A stretch of DNA of 64,000 nucleotides from Tepidicaulis marinus (lineage in GTDB: Bacteria > Pseudomonadota > Alphaproteobacteria > Parvibaculales > Parvibaculaceae). The notes below the pieces were generated by a model. The model was not told the origin of the DNA and did not search any database. It saw nothing but the letters and a program-made list of their open reading frames with translations. The position numbers were made by a program, and so were the translations under genes. Shown one piece after another: positions 17,504-30,648 of the stretch. The number at the start of each line of letters is the position of its first letter. The first letter of the stretch is position 1. Where the stretch lies: positions 310,001-374,000 of the forward strand of contig NZ_BBIO01000001.1 in NCBI RefSeq assembly GCF_000739695.1, written 5' to 3'.

Positions 17504-19096
17504 TCAGAAAATCTGAAGCAGCAGAAGGCCGAGGAGGGAGAGGGCGCCGAGCCAGAGGGCGGTGCGGGTGCCGCGCCCGCCTTCGTTTTCTGCTTCGCGG
17601 ATGGCTTTCAGGCTTTCCGGGTGAAGGCGCATGCCCTCCGGATTGCCGGTCGCATCGAGCGTGCGTTCGGCGCGGGCGAGCAGTTCGGGCAATTGCGAGA
17701 GGCTGCGCCCCAGCGCCATCGCCCCGTCGGCGGCTTCCTGAAGGCGGGCTTCCGGGCCGATGCGGCGCATCATCCAGTCGGCCAGAATGGGCTCGGAGGC
17801 CTCCCAGATATTGTGTTCCGGATCGAAGGAGCGTGCGACGCCTTCCACCACGACCATGGTCTTTTGCAGAAGAATGAGCTCCGGGCGCATGGTCATGTCG
17901 AACTGTTCGGTGACGAGAAAGAGCTGCGCCAAGAGCTTGCCCATGGAAACATCCTTGGCTTCCTTGCCGAAGATCGGCTCGCCGATGGACCGCAGCGCCT
18001 GAGCGAAAGTGGCAACGTCCTTATGCGGCGGCACATAGCCTGCCTCGAAATGAACCTCCGCGACGCGCTGGTAATCGCGTTTGACGAAACCGTAGAGAAT
18101 TTCGGCAAGGAACCGGCGCGAGCGGTCATCGAGCCGGCCCATGATGCCGAAATCGACCGGGATGAGCGTGCCGTCGCCGTCGACGAAGAGATTGCCCTGA
18201 TGCATGTCCGCGTGGAAAAAGCCGTCGCGCGTCGCATGCAGAAGGAAGTTCTGGATGACCCGGTTGCCGAGCCGCTTCATGTCGTGGCCTGCCGCTTTCA
18301 GCGCCTCGACATCGCTGGCAGGCACCGCATCGATCCATTCCAGCGTCAGCACATGGCGCGCGGTGCGGTTCCATTCCACTTCCGGCACGCGGAAGCCTGG
18401 ATCGTCTGCCGTGTTCTCCGCCATCTCGGACATGGCGGCGGCTTCAAGGCGCAGGTCCATTTCCAGTTCGACGGAATTGGCGAGCGTCTCAACCCCGGCG
18501 CGCGGGCGCAGGCGCCGTGTTTCCGGCACCAGGGTTTCGAGCTTTTCCGCCGCCCAGAAAAACGCGTCGAGATCGCGCTGGAAGCGGGCCTCGACATCGG
18601 GCCTAAGCACTTTGACGGCAACTTCCCGCGTGCTGCCATCCTCATTCTTCAGCGTGGCTTTATGCACCTGGGCGATGGAGGCGGCGGCGATGGGCTCGCT
18701 GAAACTTTCATAAAGCGTGCCGATGGGCGCGCCGAGCTGATCTTCGATAATGCGGACCGCTTCTTCCTGCTCGAAAGGCGGCAATTGATCGCGCAGGCAG
18801 CCGAGATCGCCGGCAAGTTCCGGCCCGATCATGTCGGGGCGCGTGGCAAGAAACTGCCCGAGCTTGATGTAAGAAGGCCCAAGCTCGGCCAGCGCGGCGG
18901 AAAGCCGCTCGGCCATATCCCCGCTTGTCTCCACCTTGCGCTCGAAAGGCAGGCGCAGCTTGGCGAGGGGCCGGAGCGCAAGCGCTGCAGGCGGCAGATT
19001 GTCTTTTGCCAGATCGAGCTCGAAGAGCGCGTCATGGCGTGCCATCACGCGGGCGGCGCTGACCAGCCTCAGGAAATGTCGAAGACCCCGGATCAT
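17504..19096 (-). CDS. ubiB: UbiB, ABC1/ADCK-family atypical kinase for ubiquinone synthesis
   Basis: 530 residues. The family-specific N-terminal KxGQ motif appears as YIKLGQFLATRPDM, and the Ala-rich loop as AAASIAQVHKATL. The kinase-like part has HADMHQGNLFVDGDGTLIPVDFGIMGRL (catalytic and DFG blocks). Two hydrophobic C-terminal segments (LWLGALSLLGLLLLQIF) anchor it to the membrane. UbiB is needed for aerobic ubiquinone synthesis, probably as a lipid-handling ATPase. It is three bases after ubiE and co-directional with it. Confidence 0.95.
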   Translation of the reverse strand: MIRGLRHFLRLVSAARVMARHDALFELDLAKDNLPPAALALRPLAKLRLPFERKVETSGDMAERLSAALAELGPSYIKLGQFLATRPDMIGPELAGDLGCLRDQLPPFEQEEAVRIIEDQLGAPIGTLYESFSEPIAAASIAQVHKATLKNEDGSTREVAVKVLRPDVEARFQRDLDAFFWAAEKLETLVPETRRLRPRAGVETLANSVELEMDLRLEAAAMSEMAENTADDPGFRVPEVEWNRTARHVLTLEWIDAVPASDVEALKAAGHDMKRLGNRVIQNFLLHATRDGFFHADMHQGNLFVDGDGTLIPVDFGIMGRLDDRSRRFLAEILYGFVKRDYQRVAEVHFEAGYVPPHKDVATFAQALRSIGEPIFGKEAKDVSMGKLLAQLFLVTEQFDMTMRPELILLQKTMVVVEGVARSFDPEHNIWEASEPILADWMMRRIGPEARLQEAADGAMALGRSLSQLPELLARAERTLDATGNPEGMRLHPESLKAIREAENEGGRGTRTALWLGALSLLGLLLLQIF

Positions 19097-19099
19097 CGC

Positions 19100-19903
19100 T
19101 TAAAGCCGCCAGCCGGAATGAATGGCCGCAACCCCGCCCGAGAGATTGCGGTATTGCACGCGGGCAAAGCCCGCCTCGCGGATCATCGCGGCGAAGCGTT
19201 CCTGGTCCGGGAACTGGCGGATGCTTTCCACCAGATATTGATAAGGATCGGGATCGCCCGTCACCCAGCCGCCCATGCGCGGAATGACGGCGAAGGAATA
19301 GGCATCGTAAATCTTGTCGATGCCGGGCAGCACCATCTGGCTGAATTCAAGACAGAGAAAGCGCCCGCCCGGTTTCAGCACCCGGTAGGCTTCCGCGAGC
19401 GCCCGCTCGATATGCGTGACGTTCCGGATGCCGAATGCGATGGTGTAGGAATCGAAACTCTTGTCCGGAAAGGGCAGGCTCTCGGCATTGCCGCAGGTAA
19501 TTTCCGTGCGCTCTTTATAGCCGCCCGCTTCCGCCCGCGCCTTGCCGACGCCGAGCATATGCGGATTGATGTCGCAAAGCGTGACATGGGCGTGGGGCCC
19601 GGCGCGGTCCAGAAGCCGGAAGGCGACATCGCCCGTGCCGCCCGCCACATCGATATGAGCGTAAGGCCGCGCGCTTTTCGGCGGCGCGAGCCAGGCGATC
19701 ATCGCGTCTTTCCAGGGCCGGTGCAGGCCCCCCGACATCAGATCGTTCATCAGGTCGTAGCGCGCGGCGACTTTTTCAAAGACGCTATGGACCATGCCCT
19801 GCTTGGCGTCTTCTTCCACCGTGCGGAAGCCGAAATGCGTGGTGCGCTCTTCTGCCTCTTCGCGGGCGCCATGCTCAGGGGAATTTTCGGCCGGGCGGGC
19901 CAT
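19100..19903 (-). CDS. ubiE: Demethylmenaquinone/ubiquinone C-methyltransferase UbiE
   Basis: 267 residues from the ATG at 19903, supported by GAGGTATCTC ahead of it. SAM-binding motif I is [20 protein letters not shown]. The UbiE signatures [25 protein letters not shown] and [24 protein letters not shown] are both present. It methylates the C2 position of the quinone ring. It forms a pair with ubiB and diverges from mutM, a gene order kept across alphaproteobacteria beside dnaA. Confidence 0.97.
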   Translation of the reverse strand: MARPAENSPEHGAREEAEERTTHFGFRTVEEDAKQGMVHSVFEKVAARYDLMNDLMSGGLHRPWKDAMIAWLAPPKSARPYAHIDVAGGTGDVAFRLLDRAGPHAHVTLCDINPHMLGVGKARAEAGGYKERTEITCGNAESLPFPDKSFDSYTIAFGIRNVTHIERALAEAYRVLKPGGRFLCLEFSQMVLPGIDKIYDAYSFAVIPRMGGWVTGDPDPYQYLVESIRQFPDQERFAAMIREAGFARVQYRNLSGGVAAIHSGWRL

Positions 19904-20097
19904 GAGATACCTCGTTTCGCCGCTTGCGCATTCGTGACCCGGCGGGCCGGGCGCGACCATAGCCTACCGGGCTAAGCCGCGCTACGGTAAGGTGTTTTTA
20001 AAATCGTGTCGAAGCGCCGCAGCCCGGCTTTTTAATACCCCTCGCCCGGTTCCCGTTTAAAAGAAGTCAGCCGAAGAACAGCCCCGAAGAACAGACT

Positions 20098-21003
20098 ATG
20101 CCCGAATTGCCCGAAGTCGAAACCGTCCGCCGGGGCCTGGAGCCTGCCATGGCGGGCAAGCGCATCACCCGCGCGCTCGCAAAGCGCCCCGATCTGCGTT
20201 TTCCCCTGCCGGAGCGCTTTGCCGAGCGGCTGACCGGGCGGCGCGTCATGCATCTGGGAAGGCGGGCGAAATATCTTCTCGTGCATCTTGATGGCGGCGA
20301 GGTTTTGCTTTCGCATCTGGGCATGTCGGGCCGCTTTACGATCTGGCCGCCGAAAGGGAAAGGGGCGGCAAGCTCGCCCGGCGATTTCGCGCTGGAAGGG
20401 ACGATGGCAGGGCCGGACGGCGCAGGCCCCCATGATCATATCGTCCTCGATATGGAAGACGGCACGCGCATCGTTTATTCCGACCATCGCCGCTTCGGCT
20501 ATATGGACCTCATCGGCGAGGCGGAGCTGCCGCAATCGAAACATCTCGCCAGTCTCGGGCCGGAGCCGCTCGGCAATGAATTCAACGCCGCATTTTTGGC
20601 GCAGCGTTTTGCGGGCAAAAAAGCGCCGCTGAAGGCCGCGCTCCTCGATCAGCATGTGGTGGCCGGGCTCGGCAATATATATGTCTGCGAGGCGCTGCAC
20701 CGGGCAGGGCTTTCCCCGCGCCGCCAGGCGGGGACCTTGAGCGCCAGGGGCGGCCTGCCGACCGAGCGGCTGGAGCGGCTCACCCGCGCGGTCCGCGAGG
20801 TCATTGCCGAGGCGATCGAGGCGGGCGGCTCGACCTTGCGCGATTACGCGCAGACCGATGGCACGCTGGGGTATTTTCAGCACCGTTTCGCGGTCTATGA
20901 CCGGGAAGGGGAAAGCTGTTCAAAGCCCGGCTGCAAGGGTAGGGTGACGCGCATCGTGCAATCGGGACGGTCGAGCTTTTTCTGCGGCACCTGCCAGCGC
21001 TGA
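20098..21003 (+). CDS. mutM: Formamidopyrimidine-DNA glycosylase (MutM/Fpg)
   Basis: 301 residues. The N-terminus [16 protein letters not shown] supplies the catalytic Pro2 and Glu3 after removal of Met1. Lys in [12 protein letters not shown] is in the usual region. The C-terminal zinc finger has four cysteines: CSKPGC then CGTC. The enzyme removes 8-oxoguanine and nicks abasic sites. An 11-base direct repeat (CCGAAGAACAG at 20071 and 20084) precedes the start. It diverges from ubiE and precedes an enoyl-CoA hydratase gene, the usual order near dnaA. Confidence 0.97.
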   Translation: MPELPEVETVRRGLEPAMAGKRITRALAKRPDLRFPLPERFAERLTGRRVMHLGRRAKYLLVHLDGGEVLLSHLGMSGRFTIWPPKGKGAASSPGDFALEGTMAGPDGAGPHDHIVLDMEDGTRIVYSDHRRFGYMDLIGEAELPQSKHLASLGPEPLGNEFNAAFLAQRFAGKKAPLKAALLDQHVVAGLGNIYVCEALHRAGLSPRRQAGTLSARGGLPTERLERLTRAVREVIAEAIEAGGSTLRDYAQTDGTLGYFQHRFAVYDREGESCSKPGCKGRVTRIVQSGRSSFFCGTCQR

Positions 21004-21089
21004 CCCGTCCCGATCTTTGAGAGATAAGCGCCGTAAAGGCGGCAGAGCCGGGAAAAAAGCCGGTCAGAAAGACCGCGAGGGAGAGTGTC

Positions 21090-21863
21090 ATGGCTTATGA
21101 AACGATATTGGTGGAAACGCGGGGCAATGTCGGCCTTATCACCCTCAACCGCCCCGAGGCGCTGAACGCGCTGAACAATCAGCTGCTCGACGAGCTGATC
21201 GAGGCGGTGGGCACGTTCGATGCCGATCCGGCCATTGGCTGCATCGTGCTCACGGGCTCGGAAAAGGCCTTTGCGGCGGGTGCCGACATCAAGGAAATGC
21301 AACCCAAATCCTATATGGATGTTTTCAAAGAAGATCTTTTCACGAAAGCCGACCGCATCGCGGAAACCCGCACGCCGCTCATCGCCGCCGTTTCCGGCTA
21401 TGCGCTGGGCGGAGGCTGCGAGCTTGCCATGATGTGCGATTTCATTCTGGCCGGCGACAATGCGAAATTCGGCCAGCCGGAAATCAATCTCGGCGTTATG
21501 CCGGGGATCGGCGGCACCCAGCGCCTCACCCGTCTCGTGGGCAAGTCGAAGGCGATGGAAATGTGCCTGACCGGGCGGATGATGAATGCCGAGGAAGCCG
21601 AGCGCGCCGGGCTCGTCAGCCGCATCGTGCCGAAGGGCGAGCTGCTTGAAGAAGCGATGAAGGCGGCAAGCGCCATTGCCGATAAATCCCTGCCCATCGC
21701 CATGATGACGAAAGAGACGGTGAACCGGGCTTATGAGACCACCTTGTCCGAAGGGGTGCGTTTCGAGCGCCGGGTCTTCCATTCCATGTTCGCCACTCAT
21801 GATCAGAAAGAGGGCATGACGGCTTTCACGGAAAAACGGGAGCCGAAATTCAAGGACGAATAG
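21090..21863 (+). CDS. Enoyl-CoA hydratase (crotonase family)
   Basis: 257 residues. The oxyanion-hole segments are [11 protein letters not shown] and [16 protein letters not shown]. The two catalytic glutamates of hydratases are kept, the first in [11 protein letters not shown] and the second in [12 protein letters not shown]. The product hydrates 2-trans-enoyl-CoA in beta-oxidation. It starts after GGGAGAGTGTC. A crotonase gene between mutM and rpsT is common in Hyphomicrobiales. The precise chain-length preference cannot be read from the sequence. Confidence 0.93.
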   Translation: MAYETILVETRGNVGLITLNRPEALNALNNQLLDELIEAVGTFDADPAIGCIVLTGSEKAFAAGADIKEMQPKSYMDVFKEDLFTKADRIAETRTPLIAAVSGYALGGGCELAMMCDFILAGDNAKFGQPEINLGVMPGIGGTQRLTRLVGKSKAMEMCLTGRMMNAEEAERAGLVSRIVPKGELLEEAMKAASAIADKSLPIAMMTKETVNRAYETTLSEGVRFERRVFHSMFATHDQKEGMTAFTEKREPKFKDE

Positions 21864-21980
21864 GCCTGTTTTTCCCGGCTTTTCTCTCCCTTTTCGCCGG
21901 CTATTTCTTTGGCAGGGCGCCTTTAAATGCTTTTGGCGGGGGAATAACGGCCCGAATGGGGAATTTGCCCCTGTCGGGTG

Positions 21981-22009
21981 TTGACGCCATCAGGGCGCGG
22001 CAGTATAAC
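21981..22009 (+). promoter_or_regulatory. rpsT promoter
   Basis: TTGACG (21981-21986), 17-base spacer, TATAAC (22004-22009): a near-consensus sigma-70-type promoter. Transcription would start near 22016 and leave a leader of about 118 bases before rpsT, long enough for translational autoregulation. Confidence 0.8.
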
Positions 22010-22133
22010 GCCGCGTCCAGGCGCATGGGGCTTTTGCCCGCATGACGACAGGATTTGAGCGAGATAATCGTTAACCGAAGAGAGATCGTAGGGGCCGGCC
22101 CCATGGGCGGCGGTTCTTACGCGGAAGGACAAG

Positions 22134-22400
22134 ATGGCGAATACACCTTCAGCCAAAAAAGCGATCCGCAAGATCGAGCGCCGCACGGCCGTAAACCGCA
22201 ACCGCCGCTCCCGTATGCGCACTTTCACGCGCAAGGTCGAAGAGGCGATCGAGCGCGGTGAAAAGGCGGCTGCCGAAGCCGCGTTCCGCGCCGCGCAGCC
22301 CGAGTTGATGCGCGCCGCTCAGAAAGGCGTGCTGCACAAGAACACCGCCTCGCGGAAAGTCTCGCGGCTCGCCAAGCGGATCAGCGCGCTGCCTGCCTAA
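22134..22400 (+). CDS. rpsT: 30S ribosomal protein S20
   Basis: 88 residues, strongly basic, starting [21 protein letters not shown] and ending [13 protein letters not shown], as S20 does. It binds 16S rRNA in the small subunit early in assembly. GGAAGGACAAG precedes the ATG. A strong promoter, long leader and clear terminator frame it as a single-gene transcript. The rpsT-dnaA proximity is conserved among alphaproteobacteria. Confidence 0.98.
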   Translation: MANTPSAKKAIRKIERRTAVNRNRRSRMRTFTRKVEEAIERGEKAAAEAAFRAAQPELMRAAQKGVLHKNTASRKVSRLAKRISALPA

Positions 22401-22447
22401 ATCTCGGGCACGGCGCCCGCGCTCACGGCGTCATCAATAAGTATTTA

Positions 22448-22465
22448 TTCCGTATTTTTACGGAA
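22448..22465. other. AT-rich hairpin after rpsT
   Basis: TTCCGTA-tttt-TACGGAA, a perfect 7-bp stem with a 4-base loop, extended by GTATTT / AAATAC with a bulge. It lies before the main rpsT terminator and could stabilise the 3' end or bind a protein. Confidence 0.5.
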
Positions 22466-22478
22466 ATACGAACGTCAC

Positions 22479-22506
22479 AAAACCCGCGCTCGAAGCGCGG
22501 GTTTTT
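22479..22506 (+). terminator. rpsT terminator
   Basis: CCCGCGCT-cga-AGCGCGGG stem (22483-22490 with 22494-22501), A-run before and T5 after. A textbook intrinsic terminator. Confidence 0.93.
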
Positions 22507-23027
22507 GTATGTCATTTTGCTGCTGCGGCATCTGGATAGGATGTCCTAGATAGTTGGTTTTAAAGCTCAATGCCGATTTGGCACATATCATAATTCCGCG
22601 TCACGGCGCGGTTTTAGCGCAGTGCAAAAAAACCTATGCGCGTTATGCAAGTGTCATATATCGGCAACGCAGACGCTGTCAGCACGAAGTTTTTTTGACG
22701 TTCCCGATTCCTTCCTATTGCCTCTCCCGGCCTCGCGCAGTATGGTTGATGCCCTGCTTGGGGGTTACGAATACTGAATAAGCAAGTAATCGTGATCATC
22801 AAGCAAGTCGTTGTAAGTTTTCGCTCGCGCGTCTTTAAGTAATCATCATCATAAAAGCTTCTAGCTTGCAGAGATAATGCTCCTGGAAACGTCCCGGCGT
22901 TTTCGGACTCGGCTTTTGCTGCTTGTTGGCGGACGATGATGAAAAGGCGCGGCAACTTGCGGCGCGGTTGGTGCGGATTTGAAGGCCCTTCGAACGGCGG
23001 CCATCGGGCGGCATGTTGGAGGGTAGT
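22507..23027. other. rpsT-rhodanese intergenic region with short direct repeats
   Basis: About 520 bases with no credible gene. It holds AAGCAAGT twice, 21 bases apart (22780-22787 and 22801-22808), and a 16-base direct repeat with two mismatches (AAGTAATC... at 22784 and 22837). The stretch near 22750-22860 is AT-rich relative to the window. I searched for TTATCCACA-type DnaA boxes and full CtrA sites and found none. Confidence 0.5.
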
Positions 23028-23504
23028 GTGAAAGAGGGACAGATGGCTGGCGTGGCGCCTGAATTATTATCCGGACGGGCAGAAGGCTATGCAGGCGATG
23101 TAAGCGTCACTGAGGCTTGGCGCGTTCTGAAAGAAGATCCTGCAGCAAAGCTCATCGATGTGCGCACAAAGGCGGAATGGACCTTTGTCGGCCTGCCCGA
23201 TCTTGAGGGGATTGGACGGGATTTGATGTGCCTTGAATGGCAGATGGCGCCCACCATGCAGGTCAATCCGGATTTTACCGAGGCCCTGTCCGGCGCGCTG
23301 AAGGAGGCGGGTAACGACGTGAACCTGTTTTTCCTCTGCCGCTCGGGCGCGCGCTCGCGCGCCGCGGCTGAGGCTATGACGAAAGCGGGTTTTACGGCTT
23401 GCCACAATGTGGCCGGCGGGTTTGAAGGCGATCTCGATGAGGAGCGCCACCGGGGCCGGAAAAACGGCTGGAAGGCGGCGGGTCTGCCCTGGCGGCAGAG
23501 CTAG
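23028..23504 (+). CDS. Rhodanese-like sulfurtransferase domain protein
   Basis: 158 residues as a single rhodanese domain. The active-site loop is FLCRSGARSR, with the nucleophilic Cys about 103 residues in, and the substrate strand KLIDVRTKAEWTFVGLPDL is at about 40-60. It would move sulfur from a persulfide to a thiophilic acceptor. The GTG at 23028 follows GGAGGG at good spacing; an ATG at 23013 and an ATG at 23043 (with GAGGGACAG ahead) are alternatives. It sits unusually between rpsT and dnaA. Confidence 0.85.
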   Translation: MKEGQMAGVAPELLSGRAEGYAGDVSVTEAWRVLKEDPAAKLIDVRTKAEWTFVGLPDLEGIGRDLMCLEWQMAPTMQVNPDFTEALSGALKEAGNDVNLFFLCRSGARSRAAAEAMTKAGFTACHNVAGGFEGDLDEERHRGRKNGWKAAGLPWRQS

Positions 23505-23699
23505 GCGGAACAAGTGCGGCCGGTTTTGCGGGGGCAGACCGGATAAGCGGAAAAGGGCCTTGATTGCGGCGGCCCTTCATCCGGCGGGGGAGAGGCCCGA
23601 AGGCAGAAAGCTGCCAAGGGGAAACGGAATTGCGGATCGGGCCGGGCGCGTTGGCGCTTGCAAGCTTTGGTCCGCGCAACAGGGGTTAGCGGCGGTACC

Positions 23700-25241
23700 A
23701 TGTTGGAAAGGGGCGAGCAGGTAGCAGTGTCCGGGGGATCGGCGGATCGTCACGATCTCAAGTCCCAATGGGACCGGGTCAAGGCGCGGCTGAAAGCGGA
23801 ACTGGGCGAGGCGACCTATATCAGCTGGTTCCAATATGCCGACATGATCGGGGTGGGCGACGGCAAGATCGTGCTCTCCGTGCCGACCCGCTTCATCCGT
23901 TCCTGGCTTTTGGCGCATCAGATGGACCGGCTGGTCGGCCTCTGGCAGGACGAAGATCCCACTGTGCAAAAGATCGAAATCCTGGTGCGCGATCCGATGC
24001 GCGGTGACGCGCCGGCGCCTGCCTCCCCGGCTTCCTCCGCGCAGGCGGCAGCGCAAGCCGCCGTTCAGCCTTCACCCGCCATGCGCGCGGCTGCCGCGGC
24101 CGCGCGCGCAGGCCAAGGTCAGGCCGCCGTCCAGCAAACGGTCTATAGCGGCTATGCGTCGGGCCCGCTCGGCGATGGCGGCGAGGATCTTGGCGCGCCG
24201 CTCGATCCGCGTTTCACCTTCGACAATTTCGTCGTCGGCAAGTCGAACGAGCTTGCCCATGCCGCCGCCCGCCGCGTTGCCGAAACGCGCGATGTCTCCT
24301 TCAACCCGCTCTTCCTTTATGGCGGGGTGGGGCTCGGCAAGACCCATTTGATGCATGCCATTGCCTGGGAAATCCGGCGCAAGCATCCCGAGCGCAAGGT
24401 GCTTTATCTGTCCGCCGAAAAATTCATGTACCAGTTCATCCGCGCCCTGCGCTTCAAGGACACGATGGCCTTCAAGCAGCAGTTCCGCACCGTGGACGTG
24501 CTGATGGTGGACGATGTGCAGTTCATCTCCGGCAAGGAATCGACACAGGAAGAATTCTTCCACACGTTCAATGCGCTGATCGACCATAACCGCCAGGTGA
24601 TCATCTCCGCCGACCGCTCGCCTTCCGATCTGGAAGGCATCGAGGAGCGCATCCGCTCGCGCCTCGGCTGGGGGCTCGTCGCCGACATTCACCCGACCGA
24701 TTATGAGCTGCGTCTCGGCATTTTGCAGGCCAAGGCCGATGAGATCATGAGCTCGGGCGGCAATATCGACATTCCCCCGGCGGTCCTGGAGTTCCTGGCG
24801 CACCGCATCGTTTCGAATGTGCGTGAGCTGGAAGGCGGGCTGAAAAGGGTCGTGGCTTACGCCTCGCTGGTCGGCCGGCCCATTTCGCTGGAAATGGCGC
24901 AGGACGTGCTGCGCGATCTTTTGCGCTCCAACGAGCGCAAGGTGACGATCGAAGAGATTCAGCGCCGGGTAGCGGAATACTACAATGTGCGCCTTGCCGA
25001 TATGCTCTCGGCCCGCCGGGCCCGCGCCATCGCCCGCCCGCGCCAGATCGCCATGTATCTGTCCAAACAGCTCACCACCCGCTCGCTGCCTGAGATCGGG
25101 CGCAAATTCGGCGGGCGCGATCACACCACCGTCATTCATGCGGTGCGCAAGGTCGATTCCCTGTGCAAGGAAGATGCGGGCCTGGAGGAGGATGTGGACC
25201 TTCTGCGCCGCATGCTCGAAGGCGGCCCGCCCGAACTTTGA
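23700..25241 (+). CDS. dnaA: Chromosomal replication initiator DnaA
   Basis: 513 residues from the ATG at 23700. Domain I (helicase-loading, about 15-90) is followed by an Ala/Gln-rich linker, the AAA+ domain with Walker [13 protein letters not shown] and Walker [10 protein letters not shown], and DNA-binding domain IV ending with the DnaA signature [15 protein letters not shown]. It melts oriC and loads DnaB. An ATG at 23658 would add 14 residues but is less like known N-termini. No Shine-Dalgarno is obvious. It heads dnaA-dnaN-recF-gyrB. Confidence 0.97.
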   Translation: MLERGEQVAVSGGSADRHDLKSQWDRVKARLKAELGEATYISWFQYADMIGVGDGKIVLSVPTRFIRSWLLAHQMDRLVGLWQDEDPTVQKIEILVRDPMRGDAPAPASPASSAQAAAQAAVQPSPAMRAAAAAARAGQGQAAVQQTVYSGYASGPLGDGGEDLGAPLDPRFTFDNFVVGKSNELAHAAARRVAETRDVSFNPLFLYGGVGLGKTHLMHAIAWEIRRKHPERKVLYLSAEKFMYQFIRALRFKDTMAFKQQFRTVDVLMVDDVQFISGKESTQEEFFHTFNALIDHNRQVIISADRSPSDLEGIEERIRSRLGWGLVADIHPTDYELRLGILQAKADEIMSSGGNIDIPPAVLEFLAHRIVSNVRELEGGLKRVVAYASLVGRPISLEMAQDVLRDLLRSNERKVTIEEIQRRVAEYYNVRLADMLSARRARAIARPRQIAMYLSKQLTTRSLPEIGRKFGGRDHTTVIHAVRKVDSLCKEDAGLEEDVDLLRRMLEGGPPEL

Positions 25242-25656
25242 GGGGCCTCCGGGCCTTCTTGAGAGGTCCCGGCGGCGCCTTGCCAGGGTGATTCGCGGGA
25301 CCTTTCCGGCCAGCTTCCGGCAGGGGCCGGTCCCCCTCTTCCGCTCGGGGCGGCAAAGCGCTCTAACACCTTGAAAAAAGCGCCATTATCGGCTTCTCCC
25401 TTGCGCGAAAGACGTGCATTGGACAGGGCTTTTGCTATACTTCGGGCCCGGTGTGAGGCCGGTGTCCAGCCTCGCGGGTCGGCGGCGTGGATGGCTTGGC
25501 AATAGCAGGCGCATCAGGGCGACCCTTCCTTTCTTGGCTGTCTGTGCGTGAGAGCGTGCGCGGAACCGCGCCGCGCTGCGGCAGGCCCGCCTTAAAGGCG
25601 CCTGGAATGGATGAAATGAGGCCCTGTGGGGTAACGATGGAGAGTGTGGGGAAGCC
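25242..25656 (+). promoter_or_regulatory. dnaA-dnaN intergenic region with a likely dnaN promoter
   Basis: 415 bases without a gene. The best site is an extended -10 TGCTATACT (25433-25441), without a good -35. A weak GC hairpin follows the dnaA stop (about 25242-25262). I see no cluster of DnaA boxes; the one TTATCG near 25387 is not a match. Confidence 0.45.
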
Positions 25657-26772
25657 ATGAAGATAACGATCGAGCGCGGTGCCTTGCTGAAGTCGCTCAA
25701 CCACGTTCAAAGTGTTGTGGAACGCCGTAACACCATTCCCATTCTCTCCAATGTTTTGATCCGCGCCGATCAGGGCCAGCTCAGCCTGACGGCGACGGAT
25801 TTGGACATCGAGGTGGTCGAGTCCATCGATGCCGATGTCGCGCAAGCCGGCGGCACCACGGCCAGCGCCCATACGCTTTACGATATCGTGCGCAAACTGC
25901 CCGACGGCGCCCAGGTCGAGCTGGTTTATGGCGCCGATGACGGACGGCTGACGCTGCAGGCCGGTCATTCGCGCTTTGCGCTGCAATGTTTGCCGCAGGA
26001 AGATTTCCCGGCCATGTCGGCGGGTGAGCTGCCGCACCGCTTCGATCTGCCCGCCGCCGCCCTTGCCCGGCTGATGGACAAGACGCGCTTTGCGATTTCG
26101 ACGGAAGAGACCCGCTACTATCTGAACGGCATTTACCTGCACACGGTGGAGGGCGATGAGCCGATGCTGCGCGCCGTGGCGACGGACGGGCACCGTCTTG
26201 CCCAGGCCGATTATCCGCTGCCCGACGGGGCGGCCGGCATGCCCGGCATCATTGTGCCGCGCAAGACCGTGCAGGAGCTGCAAAAGCTTGCCGAAGGGCA
26301 GGACGGGCTCATTCATGTTTCCGTTTCCGATACGAAGATCCGTTTCGAATTCGCCGGCGTGGTGCTGACCTCGAAATTGATCGACGGCACCTTCCCCGAT
26401 TACGAGCGCGTCATTCCCAAGGACAACGACAAGATGCTCGAGGTGGAAGGCAAGCGCTTTGCCCAGGCGGTGGACCGCGTCTCGACCATTTCGACGGAAA
26501 AATCCCGCGCGGTGAAAATTCACCTGGAAGACGGCAAGCTGACCTTGAGCGTCAACAACCCGGATTCGGGCAGCGCGGTGGAAGAACTGGCGGTGGATTA
26601 CAGCGCCGACCCGATCGAGATCGGCTTTAACGCGCGCTATCTTCTGGACATTGCCAGCCAGCTCGATGGCGAGCGGGCCTTGTTCGCCATGGCCGATTCC
26701 GGCTCGCCCACTTTGATCCGCGATAGCGAAGATGCATCGGCCATCTATGTGCTGATGCCGATGCGCGTTTAA
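25657..26772 (+). CDS. dnaN: DNA polymerase III beta sliding clamp
   Basis: 371 residues, standard for the beta clamp. It begins MKITIERGALLKSLNHVQSV and shows the three-domain clamp pattern, including ERRNTIPILSNVLI, the FAISTEETRYYLNGIYL block and the C-terminal YVLMPMRV that forms part of the partner pocket. It rings DNA and tethers replicative and repair polymerases. It lies five bases ahead of recF. Confidence 0.98.
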   Translation: MKITIERGALLKSLNHVQSVVERRNTIPILSNVLIRADQGQLSLTATDLDIEVVESIDADVAQAGGTTASAHTLYDIVRKLPDGAQVELVYGADDGRLTLQAGHSRFALQCLPQEDFPAMSAGELPHRFDLPAAALARLMDKTRFAISTEETRYYLNGIYLHTVEGDEPMLRAVATDGHRLAQADYPLPDGAAGMPGIIVPRKTVQELQKLAEGQDGLIHVSVSDTKIRFEFAGVVLTSKLIDGTFPDYERVIPKDNDKMLEVEGKRFAQAVDRVSTISTEKSRAVKIHLEDGKLTLSVNNPDSGSAVEELAVDYSADPIEIGFNARYLLDIASQLDGERALFAMADSGSPTLIRDSEDASAIYVLMPMRV

Positions 26773-26777
26773 GAGAG

Positions 26778-30499
<3,722 letters not shown>

Positions 30500-30533
30500 T
30501 CAGGTAGTCAGCTCACTGCCGGCCGGCAGGCTT

Positions 30534-30563
30534 GTGGACCCCGGGACAAGCCCGGGGTGACAG
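30534..30563 (+). repeat. Intergenic inverted-repeat element, copy 5
   Basis: GTGGACCCCGGGA...CCCGGGGTGACAG, a good match to the family consensus. It lies between the convergent gyrB and pirin genes, facing copy 6. Confidence 0.8.
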
Positions 30564-30605
30564 CCTGAGTTCGTTGCAAAGCAGTGCCTTGCCTCAAACT
30601 CCACC

Positions 30606-30634
30606 GTCACCCCGGCCTCCGTATCGGGGTCCAT
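30606..30634 (-). repeat. Intergenic inverted-repeat element, copy 6
   Basis: CGTCACCCCGG...CGGGGTCCAT, inverted relative to copy 5 and 42 bases from it. Confidence 0.75.
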
Positions 30635-30648
30635 GCCGCTTACGCGTT

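Noticed and set aside
17621-19975. 784-codon open frame antisense to ubiB and ubiE
   Set aside because: It covers two well-supported genes and shows no recognisable domain. Long antisense frames are expected from the GC-rich codon bias.
20071-20094. Direct repeat CCGAAGAACAG before mutM as a regulatory site
   Set aside because: It is a simple 13-base-period duplication near the ribosome site with no symmetry or known consensus.
22554-22781. 75-codon frame after rpsT
   Set aside because: No Shine-Dalgarno, no homology pattern and odd composition.
22401-23699. Replication origin next to dnaA
   Set aside because: No cluster of DnaA boxes and no convincing unwinding element; alphaproteobacterial origins often lie away from dnaA.
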